Below are positions 53,006 through 62,547 of a stretch of DNA of 64,000 bases, in pieces. This stretch comes from Bacteroidetes bacterium GWF2_41_31 (lineage in GTDB: Bacteria; Bacteroidota; Bacteroidia; Bacteroidales; F082): NCBI GenBank assembly GCA_001769215.1, contig MEOL01000026.1:49906-113905 (forward strand), read 5' to 3'. The first letter of the stretch is position 1, and each line of letters begins with the position of its first letter. The notes beneath the pieces were generated by a model. It searched no databases and was not told the DNA's origin. It saw nothing but the letters and a program-made list of their open reading frames with translations. The position numbers and the translations under genes are program-made.

Positions 53006-55282
53006 ATGAAAAAATTTAGAAATATTATCTTTTATATAGGAATTGTTGGTGGATTTTCTGCTTTAATGTATTGGATTGTTTTGTTGGGTTCAAAATTAGA
53101 AAATGGCCGAAAAATAGTAATTCCGGAATCTGAAATTAGTCAGTGGGGCGAGTTTGTTAATTCTTTCCTTCTCAATTTGGAACATCCGTTGGCTATATTA
53201 TTGGCACAGATTGTCACCATTATATTTGTAGCCCGTCTTTTAGGTTGGTTGTGTACAAAAATAGGCCAACCAACGGTTATTGGTGAAATTGTTGCCGGTA
53301 TAATCCTTGGGCCTTCTTTAATTGGTTTCTACTTTCCCGAATTTTCATCTGCACTATTTCCTGTCCATTCCTTGGGTAATCTAGAGTTTATAAGCCAGAT
53401 TGGCCTAATCTTGTTTATGTTTATTGTGGGCATGGAGTTGGATTTAAAGGTACTTAAAAATAAAGCCCACGATGCGGTAGTTATCAGTCATGCAAGCATC
53501 ATTATTCCGTTTGCCCTGGGTATGGGTTTAGCATACTTTATTTATGAATCGTTTGCTCCCGATGGTGTTCTGTTTTCTTCTTTCGGATTGTTTTTGGGCA
53601 TTTCAATGAGCGTAACCGCATTTCCGGTACTTGCCCGCATTACACAGGAACGGGGAATCCATAAAACCAGAATTGGAACAATTGTTATTACTTGTGCAGC
53701 AGCAGACGACATTACTGCATGGTCGTTATTGGCATTTATTATTGCTATTGTAAAAGCAGGTTCTTTTGTTAGTTCCATTTACACCATTTTTTTGGCATTA
53801 GGGTATGTGATTTTTATGATAAAGGTTGTTCGGCCTTTTCTAATGCGTGTGGGAAACCTTCATGCATCCAGAGAAAACTTGACCAAACCGATTGTCGCAA
53901 TCTTTTTTCTTACCCTCATTCTATCGGCTTATGCTACCGAAGTAATCGGGATTCACGCTTTGTTCGGTGCTTTTATGGCAGGTGCAATAATGCCAGATAA
54001 TGCGAAATTCAGAAGTAATTTTATCGAGAAAGTAGAAGATGTTGCATTGGTTCTCTTGTTGCCCTTGTTTTTTGTATTTACCGGTTTGCGTACTCAAATC
54101 GGATTGCTTGACGACCCGTATCTGTGGAAAGTAACGGGGCTGATAATTATTGTAGCTGTTACAGGTAAATTTATCGGCAGTGCATTGGCTGCAAAATATG
54201 TTGGTCAAAACTGGAAAGACAGTTTAACAATTGGCGCTTTGATGAATACCCGGGGTTTAATGGAATTGGTGATTTTAAACATAGGGTATGATTTAGGAGT
54301 TCTGACTCCCGAAATTTTTGCCATGATGGTTATTATGGCATTGGTAACAACGTTTATGACAGGTCCGGCTTTAGCATTTATAAATTGGGCATTCAAAAGC
54401 CCAAAAACAGAAACCGAACTCGAGCTAAGTGCAATTAGTAAATTTAAAATATTGGTATCATTTGGCAATCCTGAAAGGGGCGTATCGTTACTGCGATTAG
54501 CAAACAGTCTGATTAGAAGGCTTAACGGAAGTGCTTCTGTTACCGTAATGCATTTATCTCCAAGCAAAGAACTGAATAGATATAATTTAGATAAATATGA
54601 AAAGGAAAGTTTTAACCCGGTAATTCAGGAATCACATAATCTCAATCAAAAAATCACAACCCTGTTTAAAGCATCTAATGATATTGAAAATGATATAGCT
54701 TCGGTGGCCAATAAAGGCGATTTTGATTTGCTGCTCGTCGGTATAGGTCAATCAATTTTTGAAGGAAGTTTATTAGGTAGGATATTTGGCTTAACTACAA
54801 AAATCATTAATCCCGATAGAATTATAAATCAAGTCACTGGAAAAGAGAATATCTTTAAAGATGCACCCTTTGATGAAAGAACCAATTTAATTATTTCAAA
54901 AAGCAATATCTCAGTTGGTGTCCTGATAGATAAGGACTTAAAGAGCGTTGACAAAGTTATTATTCCATTGTTTACTGAAAATGACGCATTCTTAATAAAA
55001 CTGGCACAAAAATTAATTCATAATTCAGATGCACAGATTACAATCGTAGATGTTAATGGACGAATAAAAAACAATATTGATGCGAAAGAATCGATAAAAG
55101 CAACTGAGCAAATTGCCCCAAATCATGTTAACCTGATAAATGCAAACGGAATTGATTTAGATTCCATTAGTCAACAGAGTTTAATGCTAATAAGTATATT
55201 TGGATGGAAAAATTTAATTGATGAAAAAAGTACTTGGCTGGCTAAAATTCCTTCAACTTTAATAATTGACAATAAATCATAG
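53006..55282 (+). CDS. CPA2-family cation/proton antiporter with USP-like C-terminus (2)
   Basis: A 758-residue antiporter with an extra N-terminal helix (about 5-28) and a 40-residue loop before the core. Core marks: [38 protein letters not shown], and [15 protein letters not shown] with the Asp-Asp pair of electrogenic antiporters, unlike Thr-Asp in antiporter 1. [38 protein letters not shown] is close to plant CHX and cyanobacterial forms. The C-terminal 290 residues hold two USP-like domains ([51 protein letters not shown]). It probably moves K+ or Na+ against protons. Confidence 0.88.
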   Translation: MKKFRNIIFYIGIVGGFSALMYWIVLLGSKLENGRKIVIPESEISQWGEFVNSFLLNLEHPLAILLAQIVTIIFVARLLGWLCTKIGQPTVIGEIVAGIILGPSLIGFYFPEFSSALFPVHSLGNLEFISQIGLILFMFIVGMELDLKVLKNKAHDAVVISHASIIIPFALGMGLAYFIYESFAPDGVLFSSFGLFLGISMSVTAFPVLARITQERGIHKTRIGTIVITCAAADDITAWSLLAFIIAIVKAGSFVSSIYTIFLALGYVIFMIKVVRPFLMRVGNLHASRENLTKPIVAIFFLTLILSAYATEVIGIHALFGAFMAGAIMPDNAKFRSNFIEKVEDVALVLLLPLFFVFTGLRTQIGLLDDPYLWKVTGLIIIVAVTGKFIGSALAAKYVGQNWKDSLTIGALMNTRGLMELVILNIGYDLGVLTPEIFAMMVIMALVTTFMTGPALAFINWAFKSPKTETELELSAISKFKILVSFGNPERGVSLLRLANSLIRRLNGSASVTVMHLSPSKELNRYNLDKYEKESFNPVIQESHNLNQKITTLFKASNDIENDIASVANKGDFDLLLVGIGQSIFEGSLLGRIFGLTTKIINPDRIINQVTGKENIFKDAPFDERTNLIISKSNISVGVLIDKDLKSVDKVIIPLFTENDAFLIKLAQKLIHNSDAQITIVDVNGRIKNNIDAKESIKATEQIAPNHVNLINANGIDLDSISQQSLMLISIFGWKNLIDEKSTWLAKIPSTLIIDNKS

Positions 55283-55553
55283 CAAACACTAATCAAATCA
55301 ATAATTAATAAAAACAGACGCACAGTTGCAAGCCCAACGGCCCGTTTGCAGGCGGGTGGCCAATAACGCACGTATCGACAAAGAAAACAACAAACTCAGG
55401 CTTGCCCATTGTACCATTTCATTTGGCATGACATAAAAATACAACTTCTCACCCATTTTGGAACCGATCTGGGCATCGGAATCAGGAAGATCGTTGCTCC
55501 TAATCCTGCACCCTTTTTTTTGTATCGGAGGCACCAGCCTTGACCTTCTATGG

Positions 55554-55943
55554 ATGACGGAAGGAAACATACTTCAATCCGGAAGTTCGTTGAATCTCTT
55601 CCGTACACAACTTGAAATCGAACTGAATAGCCCGGAGGCCATCACTCAACTGCTTGAAAAACCACTCGGAAATCACTTGATTTTGATTTTTGGTCATCAC
55701 AGGAACCTGTTTGAAAACTATCATGAACTGTTTGCAAAACAAGTTAATGAAGACAGGTTTTTCCGGCAAACAAATGGACTTGGCTATTTGTTGGGGAGTT
55801 TATCCGAAAGGGACTTTGCAAGATGGCTTTTCAAGGGATTTGAATTGGAAAGCAATTTGCTTATCCTAACGTTACAGCCTCAAACACAATCAATTAGCAA
55901 TTTGGTATTATTTAGAGGCATTCGAATGAATAAAAATCCGTAA
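55554..55943 (+). CDS. Hypothetical protein, 129 aa
   Basis: I do not recognise this protein. From the ATG at 55554 it reads MTEGNILQSGSSLNLFRTQLEIEL..., mostly helical with a run of Phe/Leu/Arg (FFRQTNGLGYLLGSLSERDFARWLFKGFELESNLLILTL). The frame is open upstream to about 55437 and a TTG at 55458 would add 32 residues of low similarity to any signal peptide. No -7 element is seen. The region before it (55283-55450) has no gene. It may be a decayed or young gene; base composition is like that of the rest of the genome and unlike the A+T-rich antiporter block. Confidence 0.4.
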   Translation: MTEGNILQSGSSLNLFRTQLEIELNSPEAITQLLEKPLGNHLILIFGHHRNLFENYHELFAKQVNEDRFFRQTNGLGYLLGSLSERDFARWLFKGFELESNLLILTLQPQTQSISNLVLFRGIRMNKNP

Positions 55944-55970
55944 AATGGGTGACCTTTGCACAGGATTTTA

Positions 55971-55978
55971 TAATTTTG
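55971..55978 (+). promoter_or_regulatory. -7 element for yebC
   Basis: TAATTTTG matches TAnnTTTG and lies 38 nt before the ATG at 56017. Confidence 0.5.
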
Positions 55979-56016
55979 CCTCCTCAAATAATATCAGTTT
56001 ATAAAACATTTCGTTT

Positions 56017-56727
56017 ATGGGAAGAGCTTTTGAATACCGCAAAGCATCAAAAATGAAAAGATGGGGTCAGATGTCACGGATATTTCCCCGCCTGGGAAAA
56101 ATTATTACCATGGCAGCCAAAGAAGGAGGCCTTGATCCTGATTCAAACTCCAAATTGCGCAATGCCATTCAAAATGCCAAGGCCCACAACGTACCAAAGG
56201 ACAACATTGACGCTGCCATTAAAAGAGCTGCGGGCAAAGATTCTGAAACCATTGTCGAAACCATTTATGAAGGCAAAGGGCCGCATGGGATCCTGGTAGT
56301 AGTGGAATGTGCCACCGATAACACCACGCGAACGGTGGCCAACATGCGCAGCTATTTCAACAGGGCAGGAGGTTCTTTTGTCCCGTCAGGATCACTGGAC
56401 TTCATGTTTACCCGCAAGGCCGTGATCGAGTTTGACAAGATAGAGGGAATGAATATTGAAGACCTTGAGCTGGAATTGATTGATGCCGGACTGGAGGAAA
56501 TTGATGAAGAAGGAGGTGTGGTGTATGCTTATGGCGAGTATACCCAATTTGGCTCGTTGATGAAAGCCATTGAAGACATGGGCATTCAGGTAAAAAAATC
56601 CAGCCTGCAACGTTTTCCTAACTCGCCTGTCGAATTCAACGAAGAGCAAACTGAGGACATTGAGAAATTACTTGAGAAGATTGATAATGACGAAGACGTC
56701 CAAGCTGTTTTTACCAATATGGCTTAA
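56017..56727 (+). CDS. YebC/PmpR family protein
   Basis: A 236-residue member of the YebC/TACO1 family. It opens GRAFEYRKASKMKRWGQMSRIFPRLGKIIT, followed by KLRNAIQNAKAHNVPKDNIDAAIKRA, YEGKGPHGILVVVECATDNTTRTVANMRSYFNR and GSFVPSGSLDFMF. Members were named transcription regulators; recent work on relatives points to relief of ribosome stalling at proline stretches. I cannot tell the role here. The stop overlaps the convergent YgiQ gene by 4 nt. Confidence 0.93.
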   Translation: MGRAFEYRKASKMKRWGQMSRIFPRLGKIITMAAKEGGLDPDSNSKLRNAIQNAKAHNVPKDNIDAAIKRAAGKDSETIVETIYEGKGPHGILVVVECATDNTTRTVANMRSYFNRAGGSFVPSGSLDFMFTRKAVIEFDKIEGMNIEDLELELIDAGLEEIDEEGGVVYAYGEYTQFGSLMKAIEDMGIQVKKSSLQRFPNSPVEFNEEQTEDIEKLLEKIDNDEDVQAVFTNMA

Positions 56728-58559
56728 CGTTTCTTGTCCAACAACCGGGAGGCCAGATCGGGTCGCTTTAACTTCATTAATCGTGTCTGAATAAGCTGTT
56801 TAAATTCTGGTTTGTACCAGAAAAAAAACATGTTCTGCGCTTTTTTCTCCTCAGCGGTTTTAGCCGAATAAACAGGTTTCATGTTGTCCGGGTTGATTCC
56901 CGAATAATACATCACGGTTGCATTGGTCATTGGAGTTGGTGTAAAATCCTGAACCTGTTCAAGTTGAAAACCGGCGTCTTTCGTATCTACAGCCAATTGA
57001 GCCATGTCGGCTTCGGTGCAACCCGGATGACTCGATATAAAATAAGGAATAATCTGCTGCTTTAATCCGGCATCCTGCGAGGCCTTCATAAACTTCTTCT
57101 GGAACAGATCATATAAGGCAAATGGGGGTTTGCGCATGAGCGTTAGCACATCTTTGGCCGTATGTTCAGGCGCAATTTTTAATCGTCCTGACACATGCTT
57201 TTGAGCAATTGTCCGGATGTACTCGTCCATCGACTTTCCTCCATTTTTATTGCGCTCGGGCAACAGTAAATCGTAGCGGATGCCACTTCCAATGGTGACT
57301 TTTTTAATTCCCGGAACCTCGTCCACTTTTTTATACAAATCCAACATGGGCCCGTGATCGGCCTCCAGGTTAGTACAAACAGTTGGATAAATGCAAGATG
57401 GACGCTTGCACAAAGCACACTGTCCCAAATCCCTGCCTTGCATCTTGTACATATTTGCAGAGGGGCCGCCCAAATCCGAAATATGGCCTTTAAAATCAGG
57501 TAACTGTGCTACTTTTTTCACCTCTTCGAGGATAGACCGTTCGGAGCGTGAGGAAATAAATTTGCCCTGGTGGGCAGAAATGGTACAAAAACTACATCCT
57601 CCGAAACATCCCCGGTGCATGTTGACCGAGAATTTAATCATTTCGTATGCAGGGATAGGCCCTTTGAATTTGTACTTAAAATGAGGAAGCCTGGTGTAAG
57701 GCAAATCGAAGGCAAAATCAATTTCTTTTTCCTCCAGCCAGGGGATGGCAGGATTAATGACCACATACTCATCACCTGACTTTTGCAGCAATCTTTTTGC
57801 ATTCATGCGGTTCGACTCCACCTCTATTACCCTGAAATTTTTCGCGTAAGCCACTTTATCTTCCAAACAGGTCTCATGCGAATTCAACTCGAAAGTCTCC
57901 CATTTTTTGTTAACTGGAATTTGATCCCGCGAACTCACTTTAAATACGGTTTGCTGAACCGTATTAATTTTATTAAACGGCACACCACGAAGCATCAAAT
58001 CCACCACCTGCATCAGTGGTTTTTCGCCCATCCCATAAACAATTAAGTCTACCTGGCTCATGACGATCATCGATGGCAACAACTTATTTTGCCAATAATC
58101 GTAGTGGGTCACCCTACGCAACGAAGCCTCCACCCCACCAGCAATGATTGGCACATCGGGAAACAGGTTCTTAAGTATTTTTGAATAAACAATGGTAGGA
58201 TAATCGGGCCTGAAACCAGCTTTATTTCCGGGTGTATAGGCATCGTTGGAGCGCAACCTTTTTCCCGCAGTATAATGATTTACCATCGAATCCATTACTC
58301 CTGCCGAAACGCCAAAAAATAGCCGCGGTTTCCCCAACTTTTTAAAATCGCGCAAATCATCGCGCCAGTTGGGTTGAGGAACAATAGCCACTTTGAGCCC
58401 CATGCTTTCGAGCACGCGACCGATGACCGGCATGCCGAATGATGGATGATCGATATAAGCATCACCACTAAAAAGGATTACATCGAGCTCGTCCCAGCCC
58501 CTTTCTTGTACTTCTTTGAGGGTAGTGGGCAGCCATTGCGGTAGGTCGGTAGGTTGCAT
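56724..58559 (-). CDS. YgiQ family radical SAM protein
   Basis: A 611-residue radical SAM protein. The N-terminal UPF0313 part reads DVILFSGDAYIDHPSFGMPVIGRVLESMGLKVAIVPQPNW. The radical SAM cluster motif is Cys-x3-Cys-x2-Cys in GCFGGCSFCTISAHQGKFISSRSE, with extra Cys residues in GRDLGQCALCKRPSCIYPTVCTN that may hold a second cluster. The C-terminal DUF3362 tail is Lys-rich. The family is found in many anaerobes; the reaction is unknown. It is transcribed alone from its own promoter. Confidence 0.92.
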   Translation of the reverse strand: MQPTDLPQWLPTTLKEVQERGWDELDVILFSGDAYIDHPSFGMPVIGRVLESMGLKVAIVPQPNWRDDLRDFKKLGKPRLFFGVSAGVMDSMVNHYTAGKRLRSNDAYTPGNKAGFRPDYPTIVYSKILKNLFPDVPIIAGGVEASLRRVTHYDYWQNKLLPSMIVMSQVDLIVYGMGEKPLMQVVDLMLRGVPFNKINTVQQTVFKVSSRDQIPVNKKWETFELNSHETCLEDKVAYAKNFRVIEVESNRMNAKRLLQKSGDEYVVINPAIPWLEEKEIDFAFDLPYTRLPHFKYKFKGPIPAYEMIKFSVNMHRGCFGGCSFCTISAHQGKFISSRSERSILEEVKKVAQLPDFKGHISDLGGPSANMYKMQGRDLGQCALCKRPSCIYPTVCTNLEADHGPMLDLYKKVDEVPGIKKVTIGSGIRYDLLLPERNKNGGKSMDEYIRTIAQKHVSGRLKIAPEHTAKDVLTLMRKPPFALYDLFQKKFMKASQDAGLKQQIIPYFISSHPGCTEADMAQLAVDTKDAGFQLEQVQDFTPTPMTNATVMYYSGINPDNMKPVYSAKTAEEKKAQNMFFFWYKPEFKQLIQTRLMKLKRPDLASRLLDKKR

Positions 58560-58578
58560 AGTTGATAATTAGTGAGTG

Positions 58579-58586
58579 CAAAGATA
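58579..58586 (-). promoter_or_regulatory. -7 element for the YgiQ gene
   Basis: Read on the minus strand this is TATCTTTG, 20 nt upstream of the ATG at 58559. The repeat array at 58621 lies just behind it. Confidence 0.5.
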
Positions 58587-58620
58587 GTAAAGTTGGGAAC
58601 CCTCAACAATCCCATCCATT

Positions 58621-58854
58621 GCACCGCGGCTTTAGCCCGGTGCAGCCCAAGCCCCATCCATTGCATTGCACCGCGGCTTTAGCCCGGTGTATCAGCCTAC
58701 TTTGCACCGCGGCTTTACCCCGGTGCATCAGCCTACTTTGCACCGCGGCTTTAGCCCGGTGAAATAAGGCCCAATCCCATCCATTGCACTGCGGCTTTAG
58801 CCCGGTGCTCTCAGCCCAAACCCCATCCATTGCTCGACGGCTTTAGCCCGGTGC
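58621..58854. repeat. Six-copy array of a 23-nt palindromic repeat
   Basis: Copies start at 58621, 58668, 58704, 58740, 58786 and 58832. Each has arms GCACCG and CGGTGC, an inner GGC-TTTA-GCC hairpin and a single bulge, so each can fold into a hairpin. Spacers are 13-24 nt and partly shared (CCCATCCATTGC or ATCAGCCTACTTT). Copies 1, 2 and 4 are nearly identical; copy 3 has one change in the loop-side arm, copy 5 one in the left arm, and copy 6 several. The array fills the gap between two divergent genes. Confidence 0.92.
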
Positions 58855-58917
58855 TCAGCGCAATAACCTTCCATCATTAGTTCTCAATAAATGGATTTTC
58901 AACGACAGAATTTATAT

Positions 58918-58925
58918 TACTTTTG
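58918..58925 (+). promoter_or_regulatory. -7 element for the alpha/beta hydrolase gene
   Basis: TACTTTTG matches TAnnTTTG and lies 23 nt before the ATG at 58949. Confidence 0.55.
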
Positions 58926-58948
58926 AAGTCATCTGCCAACTTCTGAAT

Positions 58949-59896
58949 ATGTCAATTGAAAATCTACCGGGTAAAACAAATACGTTCCAACTCATGCCCG
59001 ACCGGGAGGGAAAGAACGTGGCTACCTTGTATACACATCCCTTTTTATCACCAACTAATAAGGCCGTTTTGTATATTCATGGTTTCAACGATTACTTTTT
59101 TCAGGAACACATGGCCGATTGGTTCACCAACCTGGATATTCAATTTTTCGCCCTTGATTTAAGGCGTTACGGACGATCGCTGCTCCCTCATCAAAAGCCT
59201 GGCGGCACACATGACATCACTGAATATTTTGAGGAAATAACACTGGCTTTGAACTACATACGCACAAAGGAAGGAATCAAAAAAATAGCACTGATGGGCC
59301 ATTCAACCGGTGGATTGATCACCTCATTGTATTGCAATCAGTTTACAGACCAATTTCCGGTGAACGCTTTGATTTTGAATAGTCCTTTTTTTGAATTTAA
59401 TTTGAATTCGGTAGAAAAAATGCTGCTTCCTGCTATCGCATGTATCGGCAAATTTTTTCCCGGTATCTCATCACCTTCCGGTTTAACCAGAGGGTATGGA
59501 GAAAGTATCCACAAGCAGTTCCATGGCGATTGGGACTTTGACCTGACCATAAAACCCATCGAAGGTCATCAGGTGGATTTGGGTTGGATTCACACGATCC
59601 ATTCTGCTCATAAAATGCTACAAAAAGGTTGGAACATTGATCTTCCCATCCTGGTCATGTATGCTGAAAGAAGTGTAAAACCGGGAGACTATCGCGAAGA
59701 CATGCAGACAGCGGATTCGGTGTTAAATGTTGCAGATATTGAACGACTTGCCGACAGGTTAGGAAAACAGGTTACTAAGAAAGCCATTCCTGAAGGCATG
59801 CACGACCTGATGCTCTCAAATAAAAAGGCACGACAGGAAGTGTTTAAAACGATAAAAGACTTCCTTCAAAACAAAACCGACATTTTTAATAATTGA
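58949..59896 (+). CDS. Alpha/beta hydrolase (S33 / monoacylglycerol lipase-like)
   Basis: A 315-residue soluble hydrolase. LYIHGFNDYFFQ is the oxyanion segment, the nucleophile is Ser119 in MGHSTGG, the acid is likely in LVMYAERSVKPGDYREDMQTADSV, and the His in IPEGMHDLML. The order and spacing fit serine hydrolases of the 'serine aminopeptidase S33' Pfam group, which includes monoacylglycerol lipases. No signal peptide. The substrate is unknown. It is convergent with the C10 protease gene, one base between the two stops. Confidence 0.88.
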   Translation: MSIENLPGKTNTFQLMPDREGKNVATLYTHPFLSPTNKAVLYIHGFNDYFFQEHMADWFTNLDIQFFALDLRRYGRSLLPHQKPGGTHDITEYFEEITLALNYIRTKEGIKKIALMGHSTGGLITSLYCNQFTDQFPVNALILNSPFFEFNLNSVEKMLLPAIACIGKFFPGISSPSGLTRGYGESIHKQFHGDWDFDLTIKPIEGHQVDLGWIHTIHSAHKMLQKGWNIDLPILVMYAERSVKPGDYREDMQTADSVLNVADIERLADRLGKQVTKKAIPEGMHDLMLSNKKARQEVFKTIKDFLQNKTDIFNN

Positions 59897-59897
59897 G

Positions 59898-61994
59898 CTA
59901 CCAAACGATCACCTTTATTATTCCATTACTTTTACCGGATCTTGCCTCTATAAAATAAACTCCTGGCAACCATCCGGTAATATCCATCTGTATTTCTTCA
60001 TTTTGTGAATCTTCTATATAAACCACGTTGCCAATCGAATTGATAATTTTAAAGTGGGTTAGGATTCCTGCATTTGACTGATGGATGATCAGCTTGTCGT
60101 GGGCCGGGTTTGGAAATGCATATAATTTTGGTTCTTTGGACGGGTTTTCTTCCAATCCAACCAAATCGGTGGTGTAGGTAGCCGTCCAGCCGGAAGCTGT
60201 AATCTCCGCATTGGAGGTAAAAACAACAAACATGATTCCGCTGGTGGCAGTTAACATGGGTGGGATTTCATTGCCCGAAAATGCTCCTATCACCTCATTT
60301 CCATCGTAGATGGTAACCACATCAAAGTTGGGTTCGGTATCGAAGGTATCAAATTGCAGTTCAATCAGTTGAACTCCGGGAGGAGCAATCATCCACATGC
60401 ACATCGAAGCATTGTGATAATTGCGCGGGCCACTACCATCGCTTAAGGCGCCCGAAATATCCGGGAGCATTTGGTTTGTAGTGCAGTAAACCGGAATCTG
60501 AGCTTCAAAACCCACCAGCCAACCCGAAGCACCGGAAACCGATTGTGTTTGAAACTCCAGAAAAGCCTGATCACTTTCAACCACCAAATCATCAGGAAGT
60601 TGATCTCCGGAATAGGCTCCTACTCTGGGTGCAGTTGCCGAACCACCCTGGTATATAAATAAGGTATCCCCTTCTGCTACATCAAATTGTATAAAATGTA
60701 GCGTGATCGAAGTAATCGAATCCTCCGGAGCAATCAGCCAACTACAGTCTGCCCCGGGCAAATAACCATACAATGGACCACTGCCATCGCCAATGGTACC
60801 ACTGGTGGTATTGAGTTCTGAAAACCCGGCACATCCTGCCGGATAGGTATAATTGATTGAATCAGGAATGGCATTGATGACCAGTTCCTGTGCCAGGTTA
60901 AAATTACTGCCACCCGGATTCAGGGCATCCGTATAAAAATACCCATCAAATGAACCACTCCAGCCCCAGTTAAAATGGAAAAAGTGTTCATCCTGATAAC
61001 CATCGCACACAAAGGCATGTCCGTTGATATTGGGCACCGACCAGCCGGCATAGTATAACGGAATATTCCGGTCGAGATGGTTGATAATCAGGCTATCCCA
61101 ATCGATATTGGTGCTGTCACGGAAGACATATTGGGTTTCGGGGGCAAATTTAAAGAAAGTACGCAAGGCGTAGGCGGCTTTGTGGTTGTACATTCCCGAA
61201 CCATCGGGCCCATAAACCAGATCGCAGGCAACTCCCAGATGATACAACAATTCAGCAACGGCGAGGTTAGAATTGTGCAACGAAACCGCCATTTCATCCC
61301 AATGGTAAGTGGTGTTTCCAAAATCAGCCGACAAGGTTCCATAAACCGGATCATCATAGGAGTACTCGCCAATCCCTGTTTCGGGCCATCGGAAATAGTT
61401 GCAAAGCTGTCCCAACGTGGTGGGCACACATCCCACATAGCAATGCCCTCCCGGACCGGCAGGATCAGAGGGGCACATTTCGTTATAATAACGCCCCTGG
61501 TCCCAATTGGTGGTGAGCAAAGGTTCCACGCCGCGCGACCAGGAGGAATGAATAGAGGAACCGGCTTCTATGGAAAGGAGTTCTTCCCATTTTTGAAGGA
61601 TATCCGGTGTGCCCGGAAAGTCGTTTTGTATGATTTCATTTAATGCTTTCTGGTATTGCGACAACCATGCGGCTGTATTGGCAGGTATATTTTGCGAATC
61701 AATTTGTCCTGTGGGAGAATAAGCCAAAATGGGCTGTGCCGCATCGGTGGCAGATACCAGAATCCAGCCATCAGGTTTCATATTTATTTGGAAATAAATT
61801 ACTTGTTCATCGTATTCAAAAGAGGTGATGTCACCAACTTCTGGCCTAAAGCCATTCGTAACAGACATCATCAACACATTCGAATCCCAAAAATTAATGG
61901 CCAGCCTTTCGGCCTGTTGGCGGGTAACCGATCCGGCAAAAAGTGTTGCCATCGAAAACAATCCTGTAAACAGAAGAAGCAATCCTTTTTTCAT
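59898..61994 (-). CDS. Secreted C10 cysteine protease with two CUB domains and T9SS sorting domain
   Basis: A 698-residue exported protease. After the signal peptide (KKGLLLLFTGLFSMATLFAG) comes a Spi-like propeptide (about 22-130), then the peptidase with Cys189 in YVGCVPTTLGQLCNYF and His326 in NGHAFVCDGY, followed by HFNWGWSG. Two CUB-type domains follow (about 395-505 and 508-610), both with GSGP and CxW-type motifs (DCSWLIAPEDS, MCMWMIAPPG). The end (LYAFPNPAHDKLII ... GVYFIEARSGKSNGIIKVIVW) is a T9SS sorting domain. The CUB modules may bind host or matrix proteins. It differs from the C10 enzyme at 27 kb by these domains. Confidence 0.92.
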   Translation of the reverse strand: MKKGLLLLFTGLFSMATLFAGSVTRQQAERLAINFWDSNVLMMSVTNGFRPEVGDITSFEYDEQVIYFQINMKPDGWILVSATDAAQPILAYSPTGQIDSQNIPANTAAWLSQYQKALNEIIQNDFPGTPDILQKWEELLSIEAGSSIHSSWSRGVEPLLTTNWDQGRYYNEMCPSDPAGPGGHCYVGCVPTTLGQLCNYFRWPETGIGEYSYDDPVYGTLSADFGNTTYHWDEMAVSLHNSNLAVAELLYHLGVACDLVYGPDGSGMYNHKAAYALRTFFKFAPETQYVFRDSTNIDWDSLIINHLDRNIPLYYAGWSVPNINGHAFVCDGYQDEHFFHFNWGWSGSFDGYFYTDALNPGGSNFNLAQELVINAIPDSINYTYPAGCAGFSELNTTSGTIGDGSGPLYGYLPGADCSWLIAPEDSITSITLHFIQFDVAEGDTLFIYQGGSATAPRVGAYSGDQLPDDLVVESDQAFLEFQTQSVSGASGWLVGFEAQIPVYCTTNQMLPDISGALSDGSGPRNYHNASMCMWMIAPPGVQLIELQFDTFDTEPNFDVVTIYDGNEVIGAFSGNEIPPMLTATSGIMFVVFTSNAEITASGWTATYTTDLVGLEENPSKEPKLYAFPNPAHDKLIIHQSNAGILTHFKIINSIGNVVYIEDSQNEEIQMDITGWLPGVYFIEARSGKSNGIIKVIVW

Positions 61995-62049
61995 TTTAAC
62001 AACATATTTGGTTATCAGGGATAAAAATAGACAATCCTAAAATATAAAA

Positions 62050-62080
62050 ACAAAAAAACCTGCTATTTTCGTAGCAGGCT
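62050..62080 (-). terminator. Rho-independent terminator after the OsmC gene
   Basis: Read on the minus strand: arms CCTGCTA and TAGCAGG around a 6-nt loop, followed by a run of seven T. It lies 20 nt beyond the OsmC stop at 62103. Confidence 0.85.
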
Positions 62081-62102
62081 TCTTTTGAGTTAAGTACAAC
62101 GC

Positions 62103-62516
62103 CTATTCCACCACAATTTCGTGGGTGATGGTGGCCGCTTTGCGAAGCATTTCGCTTACGCCACAATAGCGCTCCTGGGAAAGGGTAACTGCTTTTTCAA
62201 GTTTTTCCATGGGCAAATCATCGCCTTTAAAAATGTACCGGATGTGCAGTTTATCATAATATTTGGGATGTTCTTCGGTGAGTTCACCGGTAACTTCCAC
62301 ATTAAAATATTCGGGTACCACGCGCATTTTACCCAGTATAGAAATCACATCCATGCCGGTACAACCTCCCAGCGAAACCAGGGTGAGTGGCTTGGGACGG
62401 GGCCCGGTATTTTTACCACCGACCGCTTCATCGGCATCGAGTTTAATTTTGAAACTGTTGACTTTGGCTTCGAAAGACATAGCTCCCGTCCAGGTTACAT
62501 TCGTTTTATGGCTCAT
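62103..62516 (-). CDS. OsmC/Ohr family protein
   Basis: A 137-residue thiol peroxidase-type protein. The two reactive Cys are Cys52 in LGGCTGMDV and Cys118 in ERYCGVSEML, at the usual spacing. It may reduce organic hydroperoxides, though the YhfA-like subgroup it resembles (GPRPKPLTLVSLGGCTGMDVISIL) has not been shown to do so as clearly as Ohr. A single gene with its own promoter and terminator. Confidence 0.92.
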   Translation of the reverse strand: MSHKTNVTWTGAMSFEAKVNSFKIKLDADEAVGGKNTGPRPKPLTLVSLGGCTGMDVISILGKMRVVPEYFNVEVTGELTEEHPKYYDKLHIRYIFKGDDLPMEKLEKAVTLSQERYCGVSEMLRKAATITHEIVVE

Positions 62517-62539
62517 ATTTCTAGCTTTTTAAGTTTTTA

Positions 62540-62547
62540 CAAAGTTA
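62540..62547 (-). promoter_or_regulatory. -7 element for the OsmC gene
   Basis: Read on the minus strand this is TAACTTTG, 24 nt upstream of the ATG at 62516. Confidence 0.5.

Noticed and set aside
47463..55282. Prophage or integrative element
   Set aside because: The block is A+T-rich, but no integrase, transposase, tRNA target or direct repeats are visible.
58621..58854. CRISPR array
   Set aside because: The repeats are palindromic and imperfect, the spacers share sequence and are too short (13-24 nt), and no cas gene is near.
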